Of a stretch of DNA of 24,178 nt, positions 15,057-22,668 are shown piece after piece (within the stretch, counting starts at the first letter, position 1; the number at the start of each line of letters is the position of its first letter). The notes beneath the pieces were generated by a model. The model made no database searches. It was given only the letters and a program-made list of their open reading frames with translations, and had not been told where the DNA came from. The stretch comes from JBFMGS01 sp040752635 (GTDB lineage Bacteria > Bacillota > SHA-98 > UBA4971), in assembly GCA_040752635.1 (NCBI GenBank), contig JBFMGS010000037.1, positions 1 to 24,178 of the forward strand. Direction: 5' to 3'. A program made the translations under genes and the position numbers.

Positions 15057-16279
15057 CCCGCACGCCTCCTGGCGCTGATCACCCCGAGCTTGCTGCCCGC
15101 TCTTTCAAGAGCCTCGAGCGCATAATCGATGTCCTCGTCCGTATGGGACGCAAGCACGTTCGCTCGTAGCCTGCACGTTTTCGGCGGCACTGCCGGAGGT
15201 AGGATGGGGCAGATGAATATGCCGTCGTTGTGCAACAGCATGGTGATCTTGAGGGTGGTCTCTTCATCACCGATTACGATGGGGATGACGGAGCTTTTCG
15301 TGTTGAGGGTGTTGAATCCCAGCTCATTTAGCCCCCCTACGAACTTCGCGATATTGTGGCGCAACTTCGCGATCCGCCACTGCTCTTCCTCCATGATGTC
15401 GAAGGCCACGCGCGCCGCAGCGGTCGCCGCAGGAGGAAGCGCAGCGGAAAAGACGAAGCCCCTTGCGTTATGACGCAGGAAGGCGATGAAATCGGACCTT
15501 CCAGCAGCGTATCCGCCTACTGCAGGAATCGTCTTGGAGAGGGACCCCGTAAGTATGTCGATGGCGCCATTCGGAAGGCCAAAGTATTCCTGAATGCCGT
15601 GCCCTGTTTCGCCAAGCACCCCGAGGGAGTGGGCTTCGTCAACGAGCAGCCAGGCATCGTACGTCTTCGCAAGGTCGATGAGTTCGGGCACAGGTGCAAC
15701 GTCGCCGTCCATGCTGTAGACGGCATCTACTATGATGAGCTTGCCGCGGTACTTGTCCTTGGCATCTGCGAGGATTCGCTGCGCATCATCGAGGTTGTTA
15801 TGTTCAAACCAGATGAACTCTGCCCCGGAAAGCCTGCAGCCATCAACCAGGCTTGCGTGGGAGAGTCGATCGCATATTACGGCGTCGCCTCTGCCCATAA
15901 GGGAGGCTATGGTCGCCACGTTTGCGAGGAACCCGCTGCTGAAGGCGATGGCATCCTCGGTGCCCATGAACTCCGCCATCCTCTTCTCGAGCTCCACATG
16001 CAGCTTCGTGGTGCCCGCGAGGATGCGCACCCCGTGCGTCCCTGTGCCGAACTCGTCGGTCGCCTCGTTGGCGGCGGCGTTGATCTTCGGATGAGTGATG
16101 AGCCCAAGATACGAGTAGGACGAGAATATAACCTTGGACTTCCCGCCTATCGTTACTCGCGCGCCGTCAAGAGCATCTACCTGTTGCAGGTAGAAGTAGA
16201 GGTCCTGCTCTTTGACCTTGTGGAGTCTGTTGGAAAAGGCATCTACCCTTCTCTGCAGAGAGTTCGTGGAAGCCGACAT
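15053..16279 (-). CDS. Alpha-oxoamine synthase family PLP enzyme
   Basis: Joins an amino acid to an acyl-CoA with loss of CO2 to give an alpha-amino ketone (the family of Kbl, BioF, HemA and serine palmitoyltransferase). The 408-residue product has SSYSYLGL (53-60), His 141 stacking on PLP in LSHASLVDG, DEAHSLG (214-220) with cofactor-binding Asp 214 and His 217, and the PLP lysine 249 in GSLSKTIPAVGG. THGVRILAGTTKLHVELE looks closer to the serine palmitoyltransferase/AONS side than to E. coli Kbl, but the substrate cannot be assigned. No other biotin or heme genes are near. GGAGG lies 7 nt before the ATG at 16279, and it is the first gene of a two-gene operon. Confidence 0.88.
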   Translation of the reverse strand: MSASTNSLQRRVDAFSNRLHKVKEQDLYFYLQQVDALDGARVTIGGKSKVIFSSYSYLGLITHPKINAAANEATDEFGTGTHGVRILAGTTKLHVELEKRMAEFMGTEDAIAFSSGFLANVATIASLMGRGDAVICDRLSHASLVDGCRLSGAEFIWFEHNNLDDAQRILADAKDKYRGKLIIVDAVYSMDGDVAPVPELIDLAKTYDAWLLVDEAHSLGVLGETGHGIQEYFGLPNGAIDILTGSLSKTIPAVGGYAAGRSDFIAFLRHNARGFVFSAALPPAATAAARVAFDIMEEEQWRIAKLRHNIAKFVGGLNELGFNTLNTKSSVIPIVIGDEETTLKITMLLHNDGIFICPILPPAVPPKTCRLRANVLASHTDEDIDYALEALERAGSKLGVISARRRAG

Positions 16280-16323
16280 ATAAGCGCCTCCTCATGGAAA
16301 TTCTGGTGAGATACCCCGCTGAT

Positions 16324-16353
16324 AGTCTACCACCGTGCCAGCTTTATTGTCAA
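16324..16353 (-). promoter_or_regulatory. Sigma-A promoter of the oxoamine synthase operon
   Basis: TTGACA (16348-16353, perfect) and TAGACT (16324-16329, 4 of 6) are 18 bp apart, with TGG before the -10 as an extended element. The leader would be about 40 nt. A TTGTGCACAA palindrome sits just upstream at 16358-16367 and could be an operator. Confidence 0.55.
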
Positions 16354-16391
16354 CATTTTTGTGCACAACCCGTTACGGGCATTCCAGAAGT

Positions 16392-16399
16392 GGTATAAT
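16392..16399 (+). promoter_or_regulatory. Possible extended -10 promoter for the Nif3-family gene
   Basis: GGTATAAT gives a perfect -10 (16394-16399) preceded by TG at the extended position. No good -35 is visible at 16-18 bp. The start would leave a leader of about 85 nt before the ATG at 16494. Confidence 0.4.
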
Positions 16400-16493
16400 T
16401 CCTTTTGTGGAGGCCTTGCCCCATACGGCAGCATGGCTTTTCCAGCAACTCACTTGGCACACGTGGCAAATTCGCAAGGCGGGGTGACGTAGA

Positions 16494-17240
16494 ATGGATC
16501 TTGCCAGGATCGTGGAACACCTCGACTCGTACCTCAGGGTCAACGAGATCGCTGATTCGTCCCTTAACGGCCTGCAGGTGGAGACGGACAGAGAGATCAC
16601 GCGAATCGCGGTGGGAGTGGATGCAAGCCTCGACACGTTTATCCGGGCCCACAACGAAGGGGCCGAGCTCTTGATCGTGCACCACGGCCTCTTCTGGGAC
16701 AAGGTGGCGATCAAAGGGCCGCTTTATCTACGTATCCGTTACCTCGTCGAACACGGGATCGGCCTTTACGCTGCGCACATCCCCCTCGATATGCATCCTG
16801 AGGTGGGGAACAACGCTCAACTAGCAAGGCTAGTTGGCCTGAAGAACACAAAGCCTTTCCTGCAATACAAGGGGTCCCTCATCGGCCTTGTTGGGGACAT
16901 CCCTAGGACCGCTATAGTGGATCTTGCTCGAATGATTGAACGCGCACTCCAGAACCAGGCAAGACTCCTCGACTATGGGCCGTATCAGGTGACACGCGTG
17001 GCGATTTGCAGCGGCGGAGGCGGACCCGATCTTGACCAGGCTGTAAACGAAGGTGCACATGTGTACCTTACAGGGGAAACGTCCCACCAGGCGGCTACCC
17101 TGGCGCGAGATGCAGCTATTAACGTTATCTTCGCAGGCCATTACGCAACCGAAACCCTCGGCCCGAAGGCGCTTGCAAAGCACATAGAGGAGGCTCTCGG
17201 CCTTCCAACCATCTTCATCGAAAGCCCTACAGGGCTGTAG
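16494..17240 (+). CDS. Nif3-like dinuclear metal centre protein (DUF34/YbgI family)
   Basis: A member of the conserved Nif3/YbgI family of 248 residues, close to E. coli YbgI. The metal ligands are in place: IVHHG (His 63, His 64), AAHIPLDMH (Asp 99 and neighbours), and near the C-terminus GETSHQ and FAGHYATETLG (His 216, Glu 220). The family is often labelled 'GTP cyclohydrolase 1 type 2', but its biochemical role is not settled; metal handling is one proposal. GGGGTGA lies 6 nt before the ATG. It is transcribed divergently from the oxoamine synthase operon and converges with htrA across a 7-bp gap, so it is probably a single-gene unit. Confidence 0.9.
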   Translation: MDLARIVEHLDSYLRVNEIADSSLNGLQVETDREITRIAVGVDASLDTFIRAHNEGAELLIVHHGLFWDKVAIKGPLYLRIRYLVEHGIGLYAAHIPLDMHPEVGNNAQLARLVGLKNTKPFLQYKGSLIGLVGDIPRTAIVDLARMIERALQNQARLLDYGPYQVTRVAICSGGGGPDLDQAVNEGAHVYLTGETSHQAATLARDAAINVIFAGHYATETLGPKALAKHIEEALGLPTIFIESPTGL

Positions 17241-17247
17241 GCAGGGC

Positions 17248-18393
17248 TTACGGAGCCTCGCCGACCGTCACCGAGAGCTTGATGGTTCGTCCGTCGCGGT
17301 AAACTTCAAGCTCCAGTTGGCCGCCGATCCCCGCGGAAGCCACCGCGTCTCGTAAGTCCGCAATGGTCTTGACCTTCCTGTCGCCTGCCGAGACGATAAT
17401 ATCCCCCCGCCGCAGGCCGGATACGCCCACCGGGCTTTGTCGCACGTAACTCATCACGGCAAGGCCGCTATCGATGGGAAGACGGTAATCGCGCGCGACC
17501 TCCGGCGTTATCTCCCACACCTGGGTTACCCCGATCCACGGTCGCCTGACCTTCCCGTACTCGATTATCTCTCTGGCCACCTTCGTGGCGGTTTTGATGG
17601 GTATGGCAAATCCGATGCCTTGAGCCTGCGAGATGATGGCGGTGTTGATCCCGATAACTGCACCGGCTTCATCTACGAGAGCCCCCCCGCTGTTCCCCGG
17701 GTTGATGGGAGCGTCGGTCTGTATGAGGTTTTCGAGAAAAACCCCCTGCTCCTCGTCGAGTGGGAGGGATCTGCCCAGCGCGCTTATCACTCCTGCCGTT
17801 ACCGTGTTGTCGAAGCCGAACGGGTTTCCAATGGCAACGGCAAGCCCCCCGACCTGAACCGCGTCTGAATCGCCCAGCTTGGCGACGGGCAAGTTATCGC
17901 CCCTTATCTGTAACACCGCAAGGTCCGTGTAGAAGTCGCTGCCCACGACGCTGGCCTTGAACTCCCGGCCGTCGCTGAGCACTACACCGATTTCCTTCGC
18001 CTTCTCGATGACGTGGTTGTTTGTGAGCACAAACCCGCGGCGATCGAAGATCACTCCCGAACCCAGGCCCTGCTCCTGTTGCACCATGCGCTCAAAGAAA
18101 AAGTTGTAGAAAATCCGTTCCCGCAGCGTCGAGATTTTTACCACGGACGGGCCCACGTTTCTCGCGATGCTTGCCACGATAGACGATGATCCCGCGGCCA
18201 TTGGAGGCTGGGAATCTTCAGCGGGCGCCCTGCCCGGCTCCGCCGGGCTCTGCGGGGTAGCAGCAAGACGCCTGTCAATGGCATTGATGAGAACAGCCCC
18301 TACAATGAGACCTCCGACGATCGCCCCTACGAGCGAAGCAAGAAAGTACGAAACGTACGACCTGCGCCTACTACCGTAGCGGAAAAAGCTCAC
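17248..18393 (-). CDS. Membrane-anchored HtrA/DegP-type serine protease with one PDZ domain
   Basis: An extracytoplasmic quality-control protease of 381 residues. It has a short basic N-terminus and a membrane anchor (about 14-36), a Pro/Ala-rich linker, then a trypsin-like domain with catalytic His 127 (TNNHVIE), Asp 157 (FYTDLAV) and Ser 235 (NPGNSGGAL). A single C-terminal PDZ domain spans about 285-378 (SYVRQSPVGVSGLRRGDII). Active-site residues are intact. The GTG start at 18393 has GAGGAGG about 9 nt upstream. It begins 19 bp after the phosphohexomutase stop, so it is probably the last gene of the operon that starts at the riboswitch; read-through that far is not shown. Confidence 0.93.
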   Translation of the reverse strand: MSFFRYGSRRRSYVSYFLASLVGAIVGGLIVGAVLINAIDRRLAATPQSPAEPGRAPAEDSQPPMAAGSSSIVASIARNVGPSVVKISTLRERIFYNFFFERMVQQEQGLGSGVIFDRRGFVLTNNHVIEKAKEIGVVLSDGREFKASVVGSDFYTDLAVLQIRGDNLPVAKLGDSDAVQVGGLAVAIGNPFGFDNTVTAGVISALGRSLPLDEEQGVFLENLIQTDAPINPGNSGGALVDEAGAVIGINTAIISQAQGIGFAIPIKTATKVAREIIEYGKVRRPWIGVTQVWEITPEVARDYRLPIDSGLAVMSYVRQSPVGVSGLRRGDIIVSAGDRKVKTIADLRDAVASAGIGGQLELEVYRDGRTIKLSVTVGEAP

Positions 18394-18412
18394 GCCGCTC
18401 GCCTCCTCGGGC

Positions 18413-19852
18413 TCACCGGATCCTCTCGCCGGTTTCCACCATCTTGCGGACGCTGTCGAGCACGGTGAGGAGCCGCTCGTTGCTGGGGGCCTCAGCGTAG
18501 ATCCGCACGACCGGTTCCGTGCCCGACGCTCTCACAAGGAACCAGCTCCCGTCCTCGAGCTCCGTCTTTACACCGTCGAGGGTTGACACCCGCGTTACCG
18601 GCACGCCTGCAACCTCACACGGGGGATCGTCGCACAGCATCCCTATGACTTTTCCCTTGACAGAACTTGACACATGAAGGTCGAGTCGTTTGCTGTAGAA
18701 CGGGCCCACCTCACCCATTAGCGTCCGGAGGGTCCGGAAGAGTGGCTCTCCGGTCACAGCCCGCATCTCCGTCGCAAGAAGGCATGCCAGGATGCCGTCC
18801 TTCTCGGGCACGTGGCCCCCGACGCTCAGGCCTCCGCTCTCTTCCCCTCCGATCACCACCCGCGCTCTCCTCATCTCCGCCGAGACGAACTTGAAACCTA
18901 CCGGCGTCTCGCGCACCTCGAGGCCGCACACGCGTGCCACCGCATCGACCATGTGGGTCGTTGCGACGGTGCGAACCGCGGCGCCTTTCATGCCCCGGTT
19001 CCTCGCCAGGTGCGCAACGAGAAGCGAGATGATCTGGTTGGGAGAGAGGAACATGCCGCCCTCGTCAAGCACCCCAAACCTGTCAGCATCCCCGTCGGTC
19101 GCAAGGCCAAGGTCAGCGCCGAACTCGCGCATTTTCGAGGCGAGTTCCGCGAGCCTCCTCTCCGAAGGATCCGGAGGGCTTCCGCCGAACAGCGGGTCCC
19201 GCCTATCGTTGATGACCAGCACGTTCTCCCCTTGCAGGATGCCGTCAAGATACCCGCGCCCGGATGCATAAAGCGGATCGTATACAATACGCAGGCGCGC
19301 CCGGCGGATCGAATCGAGGTCTACCAGGCGTGCTATGCTGCCTATGTAGTCCTCCATCGGATCGAAGAAGACGCTATCTTCTTGTTTCCCCTTTCCTCTG
19401 ACTTTCGCGGGACTCGTTTCGCCGGTTGCCTGCACTTTCGCGATTTGCCTTTCGATCTCCTGTGTGACATCGGGCATGGCCGGACCGCCGTACTCCGGAA
19501 TCCACTTGATGCCGTTATACTCGGGAGGGTTATGGCTCGCGGTGAACATGATGGCTCCTGCCCTGCCTCCGTGGACCACCGCATGGGCAGCTACAGGCGT
19601 AGGAGTGTCGCGCGACGTTATGTAGGCTCGAATACCGTTTCCCGCAAGAACCGATGCCGCCTCGGACGCGAACCTTTCGGATAGAAACCGCGAATCGTAT
19701 GCGACCACAACTCCCCTTTCGGAAAGACCGGAGTCGCGAAGGTAGTTTGCGATAGCCTGAACCACCACGCGGACGTTTGGGAAGGTGAACTCCTCACACA
19801 TTACAGCTCTCCAGCCGTCGGTCCCAAACTTGATGCCGTCCACTTGAGCCAT
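18413..19852 (-). CDS. Phosphoglucomutase/phosphomannomutase family protein
   Basis: Moves phosphate between C1 and C6 of hexose phosphates. The 479-residue product has the four-domain alpha-D-phosphohexomutase layout: phosphoserine loop TASHNPPEYNG (Ser 106), Mg loop DGDADR (253-258), sugar-specificity loop GEESGG (336-341) and phosphate-binding RASGTEP (441-447). GEESGG is the loop of glucose/mannose enzymes rather than GlmM, so glucosamine mutase is less likely, though glucose and mannose cannot be separated. It starts 15 bp after the cobO stop. The ribosome site is weak (AGGCGAAAGG directly before the ATG), but IKFGTDGWRA follows at the usual distance. Confidence 0.92.
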   Translation of the reverse strand: MAQVDGIKFGTDGWRAVMCEEFTFPNVRVVVQAIANYLRDSGLSERGVVVAYDSRFLSERFASEAASVLAGNGIRAYITSRDTPTPVAAHAVVHGGRAGAIMFTASHNPPEYNGIKWIPEYGGPAMPDVTQEIERQIAKVQATGETSPAKVRGKGKQEDSVFFDPMEDYIGSIARLVDLDSIRRARLRIVYDPLYASGRGYLDGILQGENVLVINDRRDPLFGGSPPDPSERRLAELASKMREFGADLGLATDGDADRFGVLDEGGMFLSPNQIISLLVAHLARNRGMKGAAVRTVATTHMVDAVARVCGLEVRETPVGFKFVSAEMRRARVVIGGEESGGLSVGGHVPEKDGILACLLATEMRAVTGEPLFRTLRTLMGEVGPFYSKRLDLHVSSSVKGKVIGMLCDDPPCEVAGVPVTRVSTLDGVKTELEDGSWFLVRASGTEPVVRIYAEAPSNERLLTVLDSVRKMVETGERIR

Positions 19853-19867
19853 CCTTTCGCCTGCAAC

Positions 19868-20500
19868 CTAGTATTCGATTCCCCGGCGCCCAACGATCCC
19901 CTGCTCAAATGGGTGCCTCACCTGGTGCATATCCGTTATGAGGTCCGCGAGGGCGAGCACCTCCTCGGGCATATGCCTACCAGTGAGCACCAGCTCTACG
20001 CTGGGCCTCTTAGCCTGGACGATTCCCACAATATCATCCACCGAAATGAGCCCGAAGTGGGCTGCGAGCGAGATCTCATCCAGGATCACAATGTCTTTCT
20101 CGCCGCTCGCAACTGTCTTATACGCCACCGCCAGGGCCTTCTCCGCAAGTTCCCTGTCTTCTTCTGTTATTTCGCCCTCGCCAAGGAAACATTCCGTGCA
20201 CCCCCGACAGCTCAGAAGGCCTTGTCTGATAGCGGACGCCTTCCTGCAATCGCGGCCAAACTGAGAGATCTGCACCTCCGGGTAAAGACGCTCAATCGCG
20301 AAGACTTCCCCTGTGTAGCTTGCACCTTTCACAAACTGGATCATTGCCACGGAGAACCTGTGCCCGGCCGCCCTCAGGGCGAGCCCCAGCGCCGCTGTGG
20401 TCTTGCCCTTGCCGTCGCCGGTGTACACCTGAACAAGCCCTCTCTCAAACCCAGCCCCCGCTTTGCGCACCTTCGGCAGCTCCATAGCCTCCACGCTCAT
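19868..20500 (-). CDS. cobO: Cob(I)yrinic acid a,c-diamide adenosyltransferase
   Basis: Transfers the adenosyl group of ATP to Co(I) corrinoids, making coenzyme B12. The 210-residue product has the CobO/BtuR P-loop YTGDGKGKTT (26-35), MIQFVKG (53-59), VILDEI at the Walker B position and the C-terminal HPFEQGIVGRRGIEY. One oddity is an insertion after FGRDC with Cys 85, 98, 101 and 104 (LSCRGCTEC), which E. coli BtuR lacks; it could bind metal. The ATG at 20500 was chosen for AAGGAGG 9 nt upstream. The 5' end overlaps btuD by 56 bp. Its place after the importer genes couples uptake to activation. Confidence 0.93.
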   Translation of the reverse strand: MSVEAMELPKVRKAGAGFERGLVQVYTGDGKGKTTAALGLALRAAGHRFSVAMIQFVKGASYTGEVFAIERLYPEVQISQFGRDCRKASAIRQGLLSCRGCTECFLGEGEITEEDRELAEKALAVAYKTVASGEKDIVILDEISLAAHFGLISVDDIVGIVQAKRPSVELVLTGRHMPEEVLALADLITDMHQVRHPFEQGIVGRRGIEY

Positions 20501-21344
20501 GCCCGCCGGCCTCCTTGGACTGGAATGCCAAGTCTCCCACTGGTCCGACGCGTCCCCTGCAACCGTCGCGCCCCGGCACCAGCACCACCTGAGGCCTACC
20601 ATTCACAGGGTGCCGGCCGACCACCGCTCTGACTCCATAGACGTCCCCTATGGACTCGGGCGTGATTACATCCTTTGGCGTGCCGGCGGCTACCTGGCGC
20701 CCCTTGCTCAACATCACTATTTTATCACAATACTGGGAGGCAAGATTCACGTCGTGCAGCACAGCCACGACCGCCAAGCCGTTCTTGCGGGAAAGGGACC
20801 AGACAAGATCCATGATGTCTACCTGGTATTTCGGATCGAGGTGCGAAGTGGGTTCGTCGAGGAGCAAGATCCGAGGCTCCTGGGCGAGGGCCCTTGCAAC
20901 CATGACGCGCTGTCTTTCGCCGTAAGACAACCCTGTTATCGAGCGTGAGGCGAACTGCAGCACGCTAGTGGCCTCCATTGCCTGGCACGCGACCTCGATA
21001 TCACGAGGACCCTCGGAGGAGAACCTGCCGAGGTGCGGCGCGCGGCCCATGAGCACAATGTCTCTGACGCTGAACGAAAACGGGACGTGCCCGTTCTGCG
21101 GGACCACAGCGATGTTCCGTGCAACCGCCTTCGCTCCCATCTCGCGGATGTCGCGACCATCAAGCGTCACCCTGCCGCGGACGGGCCGAACCGCCCCAGC
21201 TATCGCACGTAAGAGCGTAGACTTTCCTGAGCCGTTTGGCCCGAGCACTCCAACGAACTCACCGCTTCCAACTGAAAGCGACACGTCATCCAGCGCCGTT
21301 ATTATACCGTACGTGCAACGGATGGAAAACACGTCTAGTCGCAT
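20445..21344 (-). CDS. btuD: Cobalamin ABC importer, ATP-binding protein
   Basis: The ATPase of a type II importer (BtuD/FecE/HmuV family), 299 residues. Walker A is GPNGSGKS (35-42), the Q-loop is VVPQNG, the signature is LSYGERQR (139-146), Walker B LLLDEP has Glu 164, and the switch His is 197. The riboswitch points to corrinoid as substrate rather than heme or iron. About 40 Gly-rich residues beyond the normal family end overlap the start of cobO and look unstructured. An ATG at 21362 is also possible; 21344 is preferred because GGAGG lies 11 nt upstream, but neither site is ideal. Confidence 0.9.
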   Translation of the reverse strand: MRLDVFSIRCTYGIITALDDVSLSVGSGEFVGVLGPNGSGKSTLLRAIAGAVRPVRGRVTLDGRDIREMGAKAVARNIAVVPQNGHVPFSFSVRDIVLMGRAPHLGRFSSEGPRDIEVACQAMEATSVLQFASRSITGLSYGERQRVMVARALAQEPRILLLDEPTSHLDPKYQVDIMDLVWSLSRKNGLAVVAVLHDVNLASQYCDKIVMLSKGRQVAAGTPKDVITPESIGDVYGVRAVVGRHPVNGRPQVVLVPGRDGCRGRVGPVGDLAFQSKEAGGHERGGYGAAEGAQSGGWV

Positions 21345-21372
21345 CGGGATCCCAGCCTCCATTACCCGGGCG

Positions 21373-22575
21373 CTACAACACCTGCGACCTCTTACGCCGC
21401 CTGAGCAAGCACAGGAAAAACGGTCCGCCGACGAGGGCGGTTATGACACCCACAGGAACCTCGGCGGGCGAGATCAGCACACGCGCCAGCGTGTCTGCTA
21501 CCACCAGGAATATGCCCCCTGCGAGAGCACTCGCTGGAAGCAGCACCCTGTGGTCCGGCCCCAGGATGAGCCTCATTGTATGGGGAACCACGAGCCCAAC
21601 GAACCCGATGATCCCGCCCACAGCAACCGCAGCAGCCGTGACCAGCGAGGCAGCCAGTATCGCGATGCGCTTGAACTCCTCGGGGTCAAGCCCGAGGTAC
21701 CGCGCCTCTTCATCGCCAAGGCTGATGAGGTTAAAGTCGCGCGACAGAACCATAAGAGCGGCGATGCCCCCTGCTACATAAGGAAACGCCATCTTCACAT
21801 GTGCATAGCCTTTGTTTGAAAGGCTGCCCATCAGCCACATCACGATCTGGCGGAGGTCGTCGCCTGCGAGGACCATGAGAAACGAGATGAGCGCCCAGAG
21901 GAACGATCCCACGACTACGCCGGCGAGGAGGAAGGTGTCTGTGGGCAATCTGCCCGAGACGCGGGCCAGGGAGTACACGATGACCATCGTGGCGACCGCA
22001 GCTAGAAACGCGAAGATCGGCACGGACCCGACGCCCATGATAACAGTGGGTAGCCCGGCAACCATTGCGATGGTAGCGCCGAGCGCCGCCCCGGCGGAAA
22101 CACCTACAATGTACGGGTCCGCCAGCGGGTTTCGGAGGAGGCCTTGAAGGGCTACCCCGGCCGCGGCAAGCGAGGCGCCGACCATGACGGCAAGCAAGAT
22201 CCGGGGCAGCCTCACCTGCAGCAAGATCACCTCGTGGGACAACGGCCAGTTTGTGTGGAGCGCGCTCTCGCCAATGAAGGGCAGACGATGGAGAAGGATG
22301 CTTACCACCTCAAGTGGCGGAATAGCCGCGGAACCCACGCCAGCCGCGACTATCATGGCAACGAACAGCGCGAGCGCGAGAAGCAGGAGGCACAGGTTTC
22401 TACGGTCAACATACGATCCCGCCGCCCGCATCTTGCGAAATGTTTTCACCGCGGCAGCACGATCTGCACGTGCGCGACCTGCGACGCCTCCGTCAGCGCC
22501 GGTTGCAGGCTGGCTGCTAGCATGGAAAGCCCTCCTGTGTCCTACTTGGTCCTTTTCTTCGAGACCGGACCCCAT
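21373..22575 (-). CDS. btuC: Cobalamin ABC importer, permease (FecCD family)
   Basis: The membrane subunit of the importer, with about ten hydrophobic helices. FecCD marks are VRLPRILLAVMVGASLAAAG, LQGLLRNPLADPYIVGVSAG-type text, and near the end GFVGLVVPHTMRLILGPDHR. The coupling helix is around SLGDEEARYLGLDPE. The first 48 residues from the ATG at 22575 are polar and unlike the family; the true start could be the GTG at 22449 or ATG at 22431, neither with a clear ribosome site (the ATG at 22575 has a weak AGGCAGG). It lies 93 bp after the btuF stop, a gap that holds a GCGGCC/GGCCGC hairpin. Confidence 0.9.
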   Translation of the reverse strand: MGSGLEEKDQVGHRRAFHASSQPATGADGGVAGRARADRAAAVKTFRKMRAAGSYVDRRNLCLLLLALALFVAMIVAAGVGSAAIPPLEVVSILLHRLPFIGESALHTNWPLSHEVILLQVRLPRILLAVMVGASLAAAGVALQGLLRNPLADPYIVGVSAGAALGATIAMVAGLPTVIMGVGSVPIFAFLAAVATMVIVYSLARVSGRLPTDTFLLAGVVVGSFLWALISFLMVLAGDDLRQIVMWLMGSLSNKGYAHVKMAFPYVAGGIAALMVLSRDFNLISLGDEEARYLGLDPEEFKRIAILAASLVTAAAVAVGGIIGFVGLVVPHTMRLILGPDHRVLLPASALAGGIFLVVADTLARVLISPAEVPVGVITALVGGPFFLCLLRRRKRSQVL

Positions 22576-22668
22576 AGTTGAAGCCTGCCTTTTCTGTGTT
22601 GGTCAACAACAGCGTGCGACTGCGGCCGGGGGCCGCGGCTGCAAGCATTCTTGCATACCCACCCATCA

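Noticed and set aside
15356..16309. Open frame of 317 codons on the plus strand
   Set aside because: It is antisense to the alpha-oxoamine synthase, whose motifs are complete; the composition is His/Arg/Val-rich and not protein-like.
16462..16483. Sigma-54 promoter suggested by TGGCAC
   Set aside because: The -12 element is absent: the bases at the right spacing do not form TTGCW.
17219..17249. Bidirectional terminator between the Nif3-family gene and htrA
   Set aside because: CTACAG-GG-CTGTAG and flanking GCC/GGC could pair, but the loop is too small or the stem interrupted, and there is no T-run on either side.
18812..19684. Open frame of 290 codons on the plus strand
   Set aside because: It is antisense to the phosphohexomutase gene and has no recognisable motifs or ribosome binding site.
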